The position numbers and the translations under genes were made by a program. DNA of 64,000 nucleotides, taken from positions 1,874,616 to 1,938,615 of the forward strand of contig CM022679.1 of the NCBI GenBank assembly GCA_012295275.1, in the 5' to 3' direction. Numbering within the stretch: position 1 is the stretch's first letter; each line of letters starts with the position of its first letter. A model generated the notes under the pieces. That model searched no databases, was not told the DNA's origin, and saw only the letters and a list, made by a program, of their open reading frames with translations. This document shows, one piece after another, positions 14,002 through 26,416 of the stretch. The DNA is from Chrysomallon squamiferum. Lineage: Eukaryota > Mollusca > Gastropoda > Neomphalida > Peltospiridae.

Positions 14002-16298
14002 TAATTATTTTGGAAATTGAAATACACAACATTGCTTTATCATATTATTCACAATACATTTTAATAATGTAAAATAAAGAAAGGAAAAATATTTTATTTG
14101 TAAAAGTATTTCTATTATTATAGAGAAACATATTTGAACACTAATAAAAGATAAGGTCACAACGACTTTCAGCTGATCGTGTGCCAAACTTGAAGAGTGA
14201 AAATGCGAAGAATGTCTAAATTTGAACACAGATTCACGTCACAGCAGACGGTGTTACGTTACTGTTTACTCTCGGGAGAAATTGGTAATTTACTGCTCTC
14301 AGAATGAGATAAGCATTACAAAGGCAACACCCTTCGCTCGATACACCCGTTATGTTTCTTTCCCGTTCCAGCCAGTATATTATAAGTGATGTATTACTGT
14401 TATGACCTGTCTATCGTAAAGTGCTTGTAAAATATCCAAACTGGTGACAGCGGGTTTCCACGCTTATAGAATCAATATCAGACAATTAACACATAATAAT
14501 TGTTAACATTAAAAATTCGTAGTGCTGAATTTAAACAAGGATTTATTCATCAAAAACAGTGTAGAGTTCCTGTAGAGGGGGAAAAAATGACTATTAAGTC
14601 AACTTAAAGGATCTTTATCTAAATGAAGTCAAAATTATTGGCATGTAGTAATAACTGATGAACAGACCTAATACAGGTCCCTTTCAGAAATTCTGCGAAC
14701 AAGAATCAAAGGCAATTTTTGTCAATTCCTCCTTTTATTTGAAAGTTAATAAGTATTCAGTACATAATCCGTGTTGTTTTTCGCTAGCCCAATTTACTTT
14801 TATTTTTTTCTTTCCTTTTGCCATGTGTTGAACTGTGATGTAATATAAAAACACTGAGGTGTATTTAAACATCCATCATTATATTTCTTCTTTCCTGTTT
14901 TCAGAATTTATAAACGATAAAAATAATAATAATAATAATAAATAAAAATGCTGTTCCACTTTGTAATATATTTGGTCAGAATTTAATGCCGTATTGATGT
15001 GATAAATCTTAGTGAGCAGAAGATAGGAAGAAACGTTTCACTATTTTAAGGAAAGTTCTAAGCGATTTTACATAGGAGTGACTGGCATTTTGTACACAGA
15101 GAGCCCATTTGTTTGAAAGAAATCGCTTCTGAGTCACTGGTATAATTATAGAGTAGTAGCAAATTTTAGGATATACACGCGATAAAAAGAAAACCGTCAT
15201 TTGCACATATTTACACACTCTCATGGAGAGTCTTGCATATTTCACTAGACACGAATTTGTGTTTTCAGAAATAACACATTTCAGTTGTAAATAAGATTAC
15301 TTACATAAATAATCCCAACTTCGTATCTGGATTTCAAGTTGTACAAGATGGAAGCCTCGTTCAAGTAGGTCAAGTTGGCCATGTCCTCAATTTTGTCGAA
15401 TTTTGGTGGATTCATCTGATCCACGTTATCCTTCTTAATCGTTAGTGTCTGAAAAAGCACGAATTAATAATAATAAGAAGGACCACAGAAGTAGTGTTTT
15501 GAGTGTAGTTGTAGGTAGTTAGTTGTAACAGAAGTAGCTGTAGTAGTAGAAGTAGCGGTAGTAATATTAAACGTTATTAAAGTAGTAATGGTAATGCCTA
15601 TAGTAGCAGTTATTAGTAGTAGTATTAGTGGCATTAGTAATAAGGTTGTGTGGTATTCATAGTAATAATAATTACATCATTAGAAGTTGTAGTACATAGT
15701 GTTTCTATAATACATTTTAAAACGTATATGTTTTTCATGACGACAGTCAAGAATTATCTGTTAATAACTAATGAAATAATCGAACTCAAAATTCTATTCT
15801 GAAGAATATTTAATTATTAGTTCATTATAAAGTACGTGTATTCAGAATTGGAAATGAGTATCAAGTAAATGGTGGGACAGTATACTGAACAATGTGTGTA
15901 TATCTATGTGTTTGTGTTTGTGTGTGTGTTTCTGTGTCTGTGTGTGTGTGTGTGTGTGTGTGTAAATATATGCGTGTGTATATATTTATATTTGCCTTTA
16001 TTATAGATAGTATTTAGTATTTACTTTTATTTCTTTCTTTTTTAAAATTTTCATAATTTATTATTTTAATTTTTTTACTTATACTGAAAATAAATAAAAA
16101 TCTTACATCTCCTTTTGATGTTTTCACTGTCACTTCTTCACCTTTCGTGCTGATGATTTCAGCCGCCACGAAGCCATCTTTTTCGTCTGGAACCCAACAG
16201 GCTTTTTTGCTGTCAAAAGACTGGGTCTGTTCCTTCATCATCTTCTTCCTGTCCACAGCCAGGTACTGAAAATCGGGGTCGTTCGGGTCGTAAGACAT
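95..16298 (-). CDS. Mhc: Muscle myosin heavy chain, 5' part (motor domain), partial at left edge
   Basis: This is the N-terminal two thirds of a class II muscle myosin head, the actin-activated ATPase of thick filaments. Exons in transcription order: 16298-16107, 15448-15305, 13783-13627, 12163-12136, 11547-11436, one of (10084-9974, 9494-9402, 7293-7198), 6329-6266, 5807-5709, 5245-5142, 4654-4516, 3929-3661, 3311-3141, 2441-2262, 1633-1513, one of (1007-937, 156-95). All junctions are GT-AG and all phases agree, giving about 645-655 residues. Landmarks are the N-terminal [20 protein letters not shown]-loop GESGAGKT (exon 11547-11436), switch I NNNSSRF (end of each loop-1 exon), switch II DIAGFE (3929-3661), [20 protein letters not shown] and loop 2. 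The start at 16298 matches the usual length of the family's N-terminus. The rest of the head, the neck and the rod lie beyond base 1. Scallop muscle myosin is the closest family I can name from memory. No break was seen. Confidence 0.96.
937..1007 (-). CDS. Mhc: Mhc alternative loop-2 exon a
   Basis: 23 codons plus a split codon: [20 protein letters not shown] and three more residues, acceptor CTGTAG, donor GTACGA. It carries the basic loop-2 cluster (K-R-R-R-K-G) that contacts actin. Phase 1 in, 0 out, the same as the copy at 156-95. Confidence 0.88.
1513..1633 (-). CDS. Mhc: Mhc exon before loop 2
   Basis: It encodes [18 protein letters not shown] to ALFAPQE and ends in phase 1, which both loop-2 exons accept. 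Confidence 0.94.
2200..2229. repeat. (GT)n microsatellite in Mhc intron
   Basis: A pure GT tract of 15 units, about 30 bp before the exon donor edge at 2262. Confidence 0.95.
2262..2441 (-). CDS. Mhc: Mhc motor exon ([15 protein letters not shown])
   Basis: 60 codons, phase 0-0, from [20 protein letters not shown] to LKHYAGV. Its acceptor edge recurs in degenerate form upstream (2529-2705). Confidence 0.94.
2419..2705. repeat. Degenerate tandem copies of an Mhc acceptor region
   Basis: The exon edge GAATTGACAGCAGTCCCATA plus GGCTGAAACAGTCAT recurs, changed, near 2529, 2581 and 2652. Confidence 0.7.
2985..3079. repeat. (ACAT)n tetranucleotide microsatellite in Mhc intron
   Basis: CATACATACAT repeats preceded by degenerate GTAC/GCAT words. 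Confidence 0.97.
3141..3311 (-). CDS. Mhc: Mhc relay-helix exon
   Basis: 57 codons, phase 0-0: [20 protein letters not shown], then [14 protein letters not shown] to DLIEK, the relay region. One version only; Drosophila has alternatives here. Confidence 0.95.
3661..3929 (-). CDS. Mhc: Mhc switch-II exon
   Basis: 89 codons plus a split codon, ending [13 protein letters not shown], the switch II motif. It includes the helix region [19 protein letters not shown]. Confidence 0.95.
4516..4654 (-). CDS. Mhc: Mhc motor exon (VAFDVLGF)
   Basis: It encodes [19 protein letters not shown] to QAEADGTS, phase 0 in and 1 out. Its 5' edge and acceptor have been copied twice into the upstream intron (4707-4837). 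Confidence 0.94.
4620..4837. repeat. 89-bp tandem repeat copying an Mhc exon edge and its acceptor
   Basis: The last third of this block's first copy is the 5' edge of exon 4654-4516. The same sequence (ATCATCACAGGAGAAACCC and onward) restarts at 4709 and 4798. Each copy keeps a CTAC/CTAT that reads as a TAG-type acceptor on the minus strand. Confidence 0.85.
5036..5085. repeat. (ATT)n tract in Mhc intron
   Basis: Pure ATT triplets; similar tracts occur throughout the window. Confidence 0.95.
5142..5245 (-). CDS. Mhc: Mhc motor exon (GLYSFINQG)
   Basis: It encodes [18 protein letters not shown] to EEMKLTD. In Drosophila Mhc the matching exon 7 has alternatives; I see only one version here. 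Confidence 0.93.
5709..5807 (-). CDS. Mhc: Mhc motor exon (LLEKSRV)
   Basis: It encodes [20 protein letters not shown] and on to IKELA, the conserved segment after switch I. Phase 1 in, phase 1 out. Confidence 0.94.
6266..6329 (-). CDS. Mhc: Mhc exon after loop 1
   Basis: It encodes [21 protein letters not shown], phase 0 in and 1 out. It is common to all isoforms because it directly follows the alternative cluster. Confidence 0.94.
7198..7293 (-). CDS. Mhc: Mhc alternative loop-1/switch-I exon c
   Basis: 32 codons starting [13 protein letters not shown] and ending NNNSSRF, phase 0-0, acceptor ACCCAG, donor GTAAGTATG. It lies nearest the next common exon (6329-6266). Confidence 0.93.
7294..9401. 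other. Mhc intron between loop-1 exons b and c, no other exon seen
   Basis: Searched on both strands for a fourth copy of the LEDQ/NNNSSRF exon; none was found. It contains a G-run (8593-8600) and AAT tracts near 8850. Short ORFs here show no recognisable domain. Confidence 0.6.
9402..9494 (-). CDS. Mhc: Mhc alternative loop-1/switch-I exon b (short form)
   Basis: 31 codons starting [12 protein letters not shown] and ending NNNSSRF, phase 0-0, acceptor ACTCAG, donor GTAAGTACA. It has the shortest loop 1 of the three. Confidence 0.93.
9974..10084 (-). CDS. Mhc: Mhc alternative loop-1/switch-I exon a (long form)
   Basis: 37 codons starting [12 protein letters not shown] and ending NNNSSRF, phase 0-0, acceptor TATCAG, donor GTAAGTATC. 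It adds five to six charged residues to loop 1 compared with the other two forms. It is the most upstream of three copies that differ at many synonymous sites but are the same protein after LEDQ apart from one Val/Ile, which suggests old, selected duplicates. Confidence 0.93.
11436..11547 (-). CDS. Mhc: Mhc exon 5, P-loop
   Basis: It carries the GESGAGKT nucleotide-binding loop and [12 protein letters not shown], then the first half of surface loop 1 ([16 protein letters not shown]). It ends in phase 0, so any of the three downstream alternatives can join in frame. Confidence 0.95.
12136..12163 (-). CDS. Mhc: Mhc exon 4, 28-nt micro-exon
   Basis: A micro-exon for [10 protein letters not shown] just before the P-loop. 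The phases (1 in, 2 out) fit exactly between exon 3 and the P-loop exon. A 28-nt exon here agrees with known muscle myosin gene structures and would be missed by ORF scans. Confidence 0.93.
12770..12826. repeat. (AAT)n tract in Mhc intron
   Basis: Pure AAT triplets in the intron between exons 3 and 4 of Mhc. Confidence 0.95.
13627..13783 (-). CDS. Mhc: Mhc exon 3
   Basis: It encodes [19 protein letters not shown] and the segment up to NAYQYMLQ. It starts in phase 0 and ends in phase 1, matching the next 28-nt exon. Confidence 0.95.
13969..13999. repeat. (AT)n microsatellite in Mhc intron
   Basis: Pure AT dinucleotides. Confidence 0.95.
15305..15448 (-). CDS. Mhc: Mhc exon 2
   Basis: 48 codons, phase 0 at both ends. 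It contains the NPPKF and [18 protein letters not shown] motifs of the motor N-terminal subdomain, with a TTTTTCAG acceptor and a GTAAGT donor. Confidence 0.95.
15936..15962. repeat. (GT)n microsatellite in first Mhc coding intron
   Basis: GT tract preceded by interrupted GT words from about 15895. Confidence 0.9.
16107..16298 (-). CDS. Mhc: Mhc first coding exon (SH3-like N-terminal region)
   Basis: It encodes 64 residues ending K-G-D before a GTAAGA donor at 16106. It carries the [13 protein letters not shown] motif and the CWVPDEK start of the SH3-like subdomain. A possible 5' UTR acceptor lies upstream at 16407. Confidence 0.95.
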
Positions 16299-16406
16299 CT
16301 TGAACGTTTATTTTTGGATCTGTCCCGTGGAGGGGTCAAATGTCACCGCGAACAAAGTGCACAAGAGAATCAGTCTAATGCAGGAGAGAACAACTCGGAC
16401 GAAGAG
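16299..16406 (-). promoter_or_regulatory. Mhc: Probable 5' UTR of Mhc, with an acceptor at 16407
   Basis: On the minus strand the sequence ATATTTTTCAG ends at 16407 and is followed by 108 nt up to the ATG, which suggests that the first coding exon begins with a short UTR and that a non-coding exon lies upstream. A GC-richer block at 16520-16640 could be that exon or the promoter. This is inferred from splice-like motifs only. Confidence 0.4.
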
Positions 16407-16430
16407 CTGAAAAATATAAATTATTATTTT

Positions 16431-16439
<9 letters not shown>

Positions 16440-16506
<67 letters not shown>

Positions 16507-16513
16507 CTATTAC
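16440..16513. repeat. (ATT)n/(AGT)n trinucleotide tract
   Basis: A pure ATT tract runs into a pure AGT tract and then ACT/ATT triplets, just upstream of the possible Mhc UTR acceptor. Confidence 0.95.
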
Positions 16514-16718
16514 TATTACTACAAGTTTTTCCCGACGAGCGCGGGTGTTGTCCTCACCAGACCGGTACTGTTCTTTCAAGCTGCGTGGCGTTCATTCACT
16601 CGCCGCATTGTTTACGTGTCGAGTCGCAACAGTTGTGTATCGTCAATTTTTTTTTTTTTTTTTTTATGGTTTTGGTTTTAATTTTTTAATGTTTATGCCT
16701 AATTATTTGCATATTTAG

Positions 16719-16803
16719 ATACCTTGGTACCAGAAAACCGGGTAATCCAGAAATCCGGAATGCCTCAGGCCACAATGAGTCCGGATAATTGGTCCGGTAC
16801 CTG
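16719..16803. mobile_element. Pogo/Tigger-like transposon end or tiny MITE
   Basis: The block contains GGTACC near both ends and repeated CCGGATAATT / CCGGGTAATCC / AATCCGG words. On the minus strand it begins CAGGTACCGGACCAATTATC directly next to a TA dinucleotide. CAG-starting ends rich in ATCCGG words and TA targets are typical of pogo/Tigger elements. No transposase was seen, so this is a fragment or an internally deleted copy. Confidence 0.5.
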
Positions 16804-19229
16804 TACTACTACTACTATCCTTTATTTATTGCTTCATACCATTAATTGTATCAATTATTCATGCACAATTTTTGTAATCCCTTAACATGCTTTTTTATCT
16901 ATTTATCTGTCTACTGGTATATCTTCTAATAAACGAACGACTTGGTTTAACAAAAGCTGTCTACAGGAAGGCACAAATAAAAAGTTTCTTGCTGCTAATC
17001 GAAAAAACCCACTGATACAGTGATGGCGAATTTCCTCTCTTCTGAGTTTCCTTTTTCATTATCTGTACTACTACAATGTCGCTACACAGATAAAAAAAAA
17101 AAAAAAGCGTTGAGTGATTAGATAAATAAAATATGTCTCATGTTTGTTAGGTAATATTGTGATTGGTTGCAGTGATGGTAGCAGCAACCGCAATTTCGTT
17201 GTAGTAGCAGTAGTAGCAATAGTTAATAAAAGTTGTTGTTTTTTAGGAGATAACGGTCGTTTTCGGAAATACAGAAACGTTATTAATCTGAGCCGTCATC
17301 ATCTAAATATCCTTTGAATTTAACAAAAGGATTTGTTAGTTTTAATTACAGGATTTGATTAAGCACAATCACTATAATCCGAATAAAAGCTTTTTTCTTC
17401 AATGTTGTCTTTGTATTTCCTTTTAAGTAATCACGTTTGATATTAGAATGTATTTCTTCCACTTCTCAAGTTCTAGTATACATCAGATGACACGAACTAA
17501 CAACCTACATACATTTTTTAAACTTCCAAGTTACTGTTTAATTTATACCTTGCTTAACTGTATTTGTACCTATATGTTTTGTATGCTTTCTAGTGATTTT
17601 ATCTGTCTGTCTGTCTGTCTATATATCTATCTATATACCTATATTTTGGATAAGACTAAAATTTCTTTAATGTATAATAATATTTAATTATTTATATTTT
17701 CGTGTGTTTCTCTTTAATAACCAGCAATAATAACGAGAGAAATAAAATATTTACTTTAATTATACAACATACCTCATTTAATAAGATTGTAATAAGAATA
17801 TCATTTTTAAACATTTAAATATTTCTTTTCCACAGAAGATAAACATGTTTTCAGTGTATTTGTTTATTTATAATATTTAATACGCAAAAAATTCTATATA
17901 TCTTATCAACAAAACAGTTTAATAAGTACTCATATTTTGTTATCTAAACAACAGCTTACTGACTTTAATATTAGTTTGTTTCCATGAATATGCAGTTAAA
18001 CAAGATAGATTTTAATAATTTATTGTTCTGTCCACATGATCTAATCATCAAAATAAATAATAATTAATATAAACATTCCAGTATTTTACTGTTTTTTCGC
18101 AAATTATTGATGTTTCTCTCTCAAAGCTTAGAAAAATTAATACTGGCTGGTTAGATGGATATTCTGTTTTTGTAATAGTTTATAAAATTTAATAAAAATA
18201 AAAATAACAATTTTATATCCGCTATTGATTAAAAATAATAAGTATGAAAGAGAAAACAAAGAAAAAAATGTTCACGAAGTATTTAACTCGTAATTAATTG
18301 TCTGTGATGTCACTAGGACTGTATTCTACACATTCGTTTTTGAATCATTAAATACGAAAACTGTTAATTTGTATTTATTTATTTGCTTTCCTCCTTCTTT
18401 GTTTTCTTTCATTTTATTTACTATTTATTTTATTTTATTTCTTGATTTCTTTGAAATACCTTATTTTATTTATTTATTAACTTTTTTTTTTTTTTTTTTT
18501 ACTTTTAATTTACTTTGTTTCATTTTATTTCATTATTTAATTACTGAAATTCTTTTCTTTGAAAATTATTTAATAAATTATTTAGTATCCTACATCACTA
18601 CAGATGCATGCTAGAACTCTTTTTAAAAAGTTTTTATTATTACGGTTGTTGTTGTTGTTGTTGTTGTTAAGGAGCCGAAGACGATGTCGAAGATTATATA
18701 TTCTGTAAAGGATTAATTTCAAATATCATAAAGCCAGAAATAGGTTTCGTCTGCAGACTTATCTTTCCGACAGCTGCAGTATCAACGAACTCATTTCAAA
18801 ATACTCAGCAAAATAAGGTTATAATAATAATAATAATAATAATTTAAAACGTACTGTTTGTATTAGTATGTGTAGTGTTTTTTTTTTTTCTTTCTTTCTT
18901 TCTTTTTTTTTTTTTTTTTTTTTTTTGTTTTGGGGTTGTTGGGGTTTTTTTTTTGTTTTTTTGTTGTTGTTTTTTGGTTCTTTGTTGTTGTTTTTTTCCC
19001 GCTTTATCATTTATTTTATTTTATTTTATTTGTTGCATTCTGCTTGTACCTGTACATTCGTGTTTGTTTAACCTTGTTTTGTTTTGATTTGTGACAATAT
19101 TAATTATACTGTAGATAAACTTGAATCTTAAAAGATTATATTACAATTTATCATGCCAAAATTGTTGTTTTTTGTATATTTAGTGTATTTCATTCTGTTT
19201 TTTTTAATTCATTTTTGAATTTTGTTTAT
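16804..19229. other. Non-coding AT-rich stretch, nothing recognised
   Basis: Only simple repeats and low-complexity T/A runs (for example 18480-18500 and 18890-18990). The apparent ORFs here encode homopolymers or T-rich frames and are not genes. It may be part of a long 5' intron of Mhc. Confidence 0.6.
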
Positions 19230-19540
19230 TTTCTCCCACCTCCGACAGACAAAATTAACGTATAAAAAATATGGAAGCCAATTGGGGATGCTACAAGCTG
19301 GGATATTTATCACGGCACTCGGCTATCTTCGTGGTAATCCGAGAACTGAGCAGTAATAATCTACACACACAGAATAACGGTCCTCATTATCAGCAAGCGA
19401 ATGTCAGTGAATGACCTTCACGCGAACACAGGTATAATCCAGTGCGTTTCTGCACTCCGTCTGTCGTCATCTGGTGGGCGTGGTTATTATCAAATCCATA
19501 GCGTTTGGCATACGCTTCAATGAAAAAATCACACAACACG
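19230..19540. promoter_or_regulatory. GC-richer island, possible promoter or non-coding exon
   Basis: About 300 bp of mixed-composition, non-repetitive sequence in an otherwise AT-rich desert. It contains TATAAAAAATATGG, GGGCGTGG (CACCC-box type on the other strand) and no long ORF. It lies about 3 kb upstream of the Mhc start codon. The role is inferred only from composition and motifs. Confidence 0.25.
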
Positions 19541-21769
<2,229 letters not shown>

Positions 21770-22110
21770 GGACTCCGGAGATAAAACAGAATTCGTGCGG
21801 TGCGCCAACGTACATCACAGACCAGCTGTAGTTGCCATGGAAACAACACAGATATAACTCGGTGGTGCACTCCGACTTTCACCTACAATGATGGTATCAT
21901 GTGTCTTCCATTCTAACCGAGATGAATGCGGCGGATCTAGACTTGTGGCTGCACGCGCCATCACCTCCATATATGGTATGCAACCATTACAGAAGAATAT
22001 TTGACATGTGTTTACAAGGCATCCCTCCTGTATTCCTGCTTTAACCCAAATCTTTTGTTCTGTTGCGCCCTTAGACCGCCCCCTCCATACTGACACACTC
22101 ACTGACTTAT
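21770..22110. other. GC-richer island without a recognised gene
   Basis: About 340 bp of mixed composition. A 95-codon minus-strand ORF (22102-21815) shows no known domain, signal peptide or conserved pattern, so I do not call it a gene. It could be an exon, a promoter or old repeat sequence. Confidence 0.3.
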
Positions 22111-22548
22111 GTTTTTCTGTAAGTCCTCTCTGAAATGTAAATCATTTTAAAAACTCACCGAATCAGGAAAACAGTTTTCTGCTCAATTAGTTCACGTGAA
22201 TTTGCTGTGTAATTATCTCTCTGGAAATTATCTGCTTATTAGCCATTTGACTCATACCTGAAGACTGACTACCTGCACCGCAAATAAAACGATTTACCAA
22301 ACAAATTATCTCTCATTAAGAGATTATTTTACTTTTTGTATTACTTAACGCTAACATAAAGAAGCCATTTCCTCTTTATTTGACTGTCAGATTTCAATCA
22401 ATGCAACAAACCTCTGATTAAAACAGTATGTCTGTAATTTAGATCTTTATTAAATAGACAGTAATTACATCAGTAACTTGATTTAAATAATGTTTTGTTT
22501 ATTTCTGTAATAGTTTGCAAAGGTATCCGGAACTGACTATTGCATTTG

Positions 22549-22551
<3 letters not shown>

Positions 22552-22596
<45 letters not shown>
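22552..22596. repeat. (GT)n microsatellite
   Basis: Pure GT dinucleotides. Confidence 0.96.
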
Positions 22597-22598
<2 letters not shown>

Positions 22599-22599
22599 A

Positions 22600-23522
22600 A
22601 GTATAGTCTCTGTTTTTGCTTGCTTGCCTGCACATAAATACAATTTGAAAGTTACAGTTAAGAATGAATGTCTAATCACATGTACAAATATATGGACATC
22701 TATGAACAGATAGCTATAGATAAACAGACAGCTACGTAAGCAGTTAGAACGAGAACTAATTAAGCAGGTCTGCATGTGCACAGGTACTGATACAAATGGC
22801 AAAATTCATCTAATATAATCTGCATCTTTTTAGATAACAAATCTGAGACGAATCAGTTATCATCAGTACAACAACGTCTGAGCTAATTCCCGATCCAGCG
22901 TACACCTCGAAATTCGTGTATCAAAAGCCGTGGAATTTGCTTCCATCTCTGTGATTAAACTTGTTGTTAAGTATCTGGTCTGACATACAGACATCACACA
23001 GAAACGTCTAATAACTAGTTTGTGCAAACCTTTTTTCTTCCATAGTTCACTCCATTATCAAAAAAGAATATATTTATTCATTATTTATCATCACTGTTAT
23101 TATCATCATCATCATCATTACTCTCGTCATCATAATCATTACTATCATTATTATCATCATTTGTTCATTTATTTATTATTTACTTACATACCTGTAAAAC
23201 GATGAATATCTGTTTAAAATAACAAAAACACACAAAAAAAAAAAAAGTTCTGATGATAATCTGAATTTGAGAAATCACAGATAATCTTTCTCTGAATCTT
23301 CACACATCTTCACAAGAAATGGTTTGGATTGAAGCCAAGATGGCCGCATTCCATGCAAAGTGACTGGCCAGCAGATATTTCTATCTGTGATGCTCGTAAC
23401 ACTTGGGAGGAATGTAATATCGGCAGGTGGCATTTGAATGTTCTCTGCGCGATTTGAGCACGATATCGAAAGACAGAACAGAAATAAACACAACAAATAA
23501 AATAAAGATAAATACCTGGATG

Positions 23523-23592
<70 letters not shown>

Positions 23593-25570
23593 CTCCCTAT
23601 CTCACGCACACACATACACAATAAAAACGGTTTTCTGTTAAATAATTAAAATTGTTTGAACCAATTTACTATATATATATATATTTATATATATATCTTC
23701 GTTTTGTATTGGTAGATAAAGAAAACTTGATAGTTCATTTAAATTTTTCTTACTGAATTTATTAATAAAATAATAATTAGGAGAATTAATCTTGTATAAC
23801 CTTAAGAAAACTTGTCCTGTGATGATTTTCTAACTGTTTAATAGCAAGTTATATCTTTTGCATTATTATCTCGAAAATCATATTCCTGTCCCGACTTCTG
23901 TAAGTTAAAAAGTTTCTTCAATTCATTGATACATTTAATCATTAATGTTGGCAGACAGGTCAGTTTTACACTAACATGAACACATCTGAATTGCCAGACC
24001 AAGATTTCGTGCTCGAATCGAGGTGAAAATAATCAGAAAAAAAGTAATTATGTTCGTGGTGCCTAACATCTTGAGAATTGTTTACATTACACCGATCTTG
24101 CTACTTTAAGTGAAGATTTCTGACAGCGGATATTAAGAAGTGATATACAGTCCTCCATGTGGCTTCCACTCGTTTGATACAGGATCTGTGCAGTACTCCA
24201 GACACGAGTCCATCAGAAAATGGGCGTCATCTTTGTGGTGTTCATAAAACTGTAGATTAATCAGTTTAATGATATACAGAAAATAAATAAATAAATAATA
24301 TTTATCGGGAAAATTTAAGCGGGATTGAGCGCTAATTCTTCTGTTGAGGATTAAAGTTGACGATATCTCATGAAGGTTTACGTTTTTTTTATTTTTTTAT
24401 GTAGATCACGAGATGTATCAGACACTCACCTGTGACCTGTTTTATCTACAGTTTCTGGCAGGTGTTAGTCCAAAACTATCACAACTGATAATAATAACAG
24501 ATTAGTTACCAAATTAAAATATGTCAGTTTTGTAACTTTAAAAAAAAAAAAAAAAAAAAAATCCTTATTTTTCTTCTTCTTCGTCTTTTTTTTTTTTTTT
24601 TTTTTTTTTACATATTACTGTGATACAGATATATAAATAATTCTGATGATTCTTCTCTGTACCATAATGTCAATATTTTATTTAATCATGTCCATGGGAA
24701 AATGTTACACTCAATTTCAGCTCATGATTTCCCCAGCTACGTTCAAGGTCTTTAACCACCCCACATCCGGTCATTTATTGTCCATGAAAAATTATTTATT
24801 TGGAGGAGCAGTTCCATCTTATCGTTTCCTCACCATTATGATAATGTCGTATCTACGAAACAGAATAATCAGATGTTTTCCCACTGCGATGTTCTGCAAC
24901 ATTCAAAGCTGAATATTTAGTTGTATTAGAATTGGGGGGTCAGTTTATGTATCTGTAAGTAAGTATTAGCTGTTACTTTTCATATAATATATGTTTCTTT
25001 CAAGTTTTAATAAATTTAATGGTGTTTGTATAAAACGTATTTGTATTGTTAAAAGAGTACATATAAAATACTGTTATTTGTAGTAGTAGTAGTAGTATTC
25101 TTTCTATAAACAAACGATGTTTTTTCTTTTCTTTTACTGATTTTAAATTTATTACAAAACTATTCTCTGACATAATTTTTTATTAATTTATTAATAGTAG
25201 CAATAGTAGTTAGTACTTGGTCATCTCCAAACAATTTTGTGGGGGGAAAAAAGAGAAAAAGATGTGTCTAAACGCTATCACTGACCATCAGTAAAAGATC
25301 ATACCCTGTATCTGTATTTTATATAGTATTTTTAATCTTATCTTCTTGTTATTTCGATATGACAAAACAAAATATAATTTCACCATATTTATTTACTGTA
25401 AAGATCGATTTTATGCATTTCCTGTCTACTGAATTACCGTAAAAACTCGCGTCTGATGTAACATACATAATATTCATAAGAGTTACGTTTTTTATCGGTA
25501 AAACCAGTCTATTCGTATTTTTGTAACTAAACGTTTAGTAGCCTGGGGGAGACATTACCTTTAATTAAAA
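22600..25570. other. Non-coding stretch, nothing recognised apart from simple repeats
   Basis: Contains CAT/CATT repeats (23090-23160), the CT tract and A/T runs (24541-24609). An 88-codon plus-strand ORF at 24646-24912 has no recognisable domain. Confidence 0.55.
23525..23588. repeat. (CT)n microsatellite
   Basis: A pure CT tract of about 32 units; the long SL and RE ORFs across it are artefacts of the repeat. Confidence 0.97.
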
Positions 25571-25578
25571 ACAAAACA

Positions 25579-26070
25579 ATCACTGGATTAGATTTCCAAT
25601 CAAGGAAATGTAATTTTGATAAATATTCTTATATTTTCTTAGTTTCCATGTGCACAGTAACTCTGGCGGATATAATATACAGGACATTGTCCTGTATTAT
25701 GTGCACAGTAACTCTGGCGGATATAATATACAGGAAGTTAATTAAACTGAGAGATGTCCTGTATTATGTAAAAACAAATATAACAATCAATTAAACTGGA
25801 TTAGATTTCCAATCAAGGAAATGTAATTTTGATAAATATTCTTATATTTTCTTATAATTTCCATGTGCACAGTAACTCTGGCGGATATAATATACAGGAA
25901 GTTAATTAAACTGGATATAATATATATAATATACAGGAAGTTAATTAAACTGAGAGATTTCCTGTATTACGTGCATAACTATATAATATACAGGAAGTTA
26001 ATTAAACTGTTTCCTGTATTACGTGCACAGTAACTTATATAATATACAGGAGTTAATTAAGTGCACAGTA
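25579..26070. repeat. Nested direct and inverted repeat cluster (hairpin-forming)
   Basis: A block of about 105 bp at 25579-25683 recurs at 25794-25899. Within and after it a unit with TGCACAGTAACT, GATATAATATACAGGA, AGTTAATTAAACTG and TCCTGTATTA is repeated with truncations at least five times. ACAGGACATTGTCCTGT (25679-25695) is a perfect hairpin, and TACAGGAA...TTCCTGTA pairs recur in later units. Confidence 0.8.
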
Positions 26071-26391
26071 ACTTATCTGAGTGAAATTGTGACGTACTAA
26101 CAATTATTTTAATTAATTTAATAAAGGTGCGCGTGCTTCTCCAATTGTGTGTGCGTACGTAATGAACCAAATAAACTCTTTTTAATCAACACTGAATTAT
26201 TAATATCCATCCAGCATAATTTCAATAGAAATAATTATATAGTGTAGCCTGTGATTACCAGAAACAAAAGGGTGGGGAATGAAAGAGAAAAATTAAAATA
26301 CGTTATTTATTTATTTATTTCAGTTATAAATCTGGAAATGTCATATTTTACTATAGATTTCATTTTATTGTAGATTTATGTTTATTTTATT

Positions 26392-26416
26392 TTATTTTAT
26401 TTTATTTTATTTTATT
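26392..26416. repeat. (TTTTA)n pentanucleotide repeat
   Basis: Pure TTTTA words, continuing degenerate to about 26460. Confidence 0.9.

Noticed and set aside
21815-22102. 95-codon minus-strand ORF in a GC-richer island
   Set aside because: No recognisable motif or signal peptide and no splice partners; composition alone does not make a gene.
23335-23352. AAGATGGCCGC, similar to a YY1 binding site
   Set aside because: A single short motif match without supporting promoter context.
23310-23621. ORFs across the CT/GA tract with RE or SL repeats
   Set aside because: Created by the dinucleotide repeat; any frame is open.
24646-24912. 88-codon plus-strand ORF
   Set aside because: No similarity I recognise and no promoter or splice context; treated as chance.
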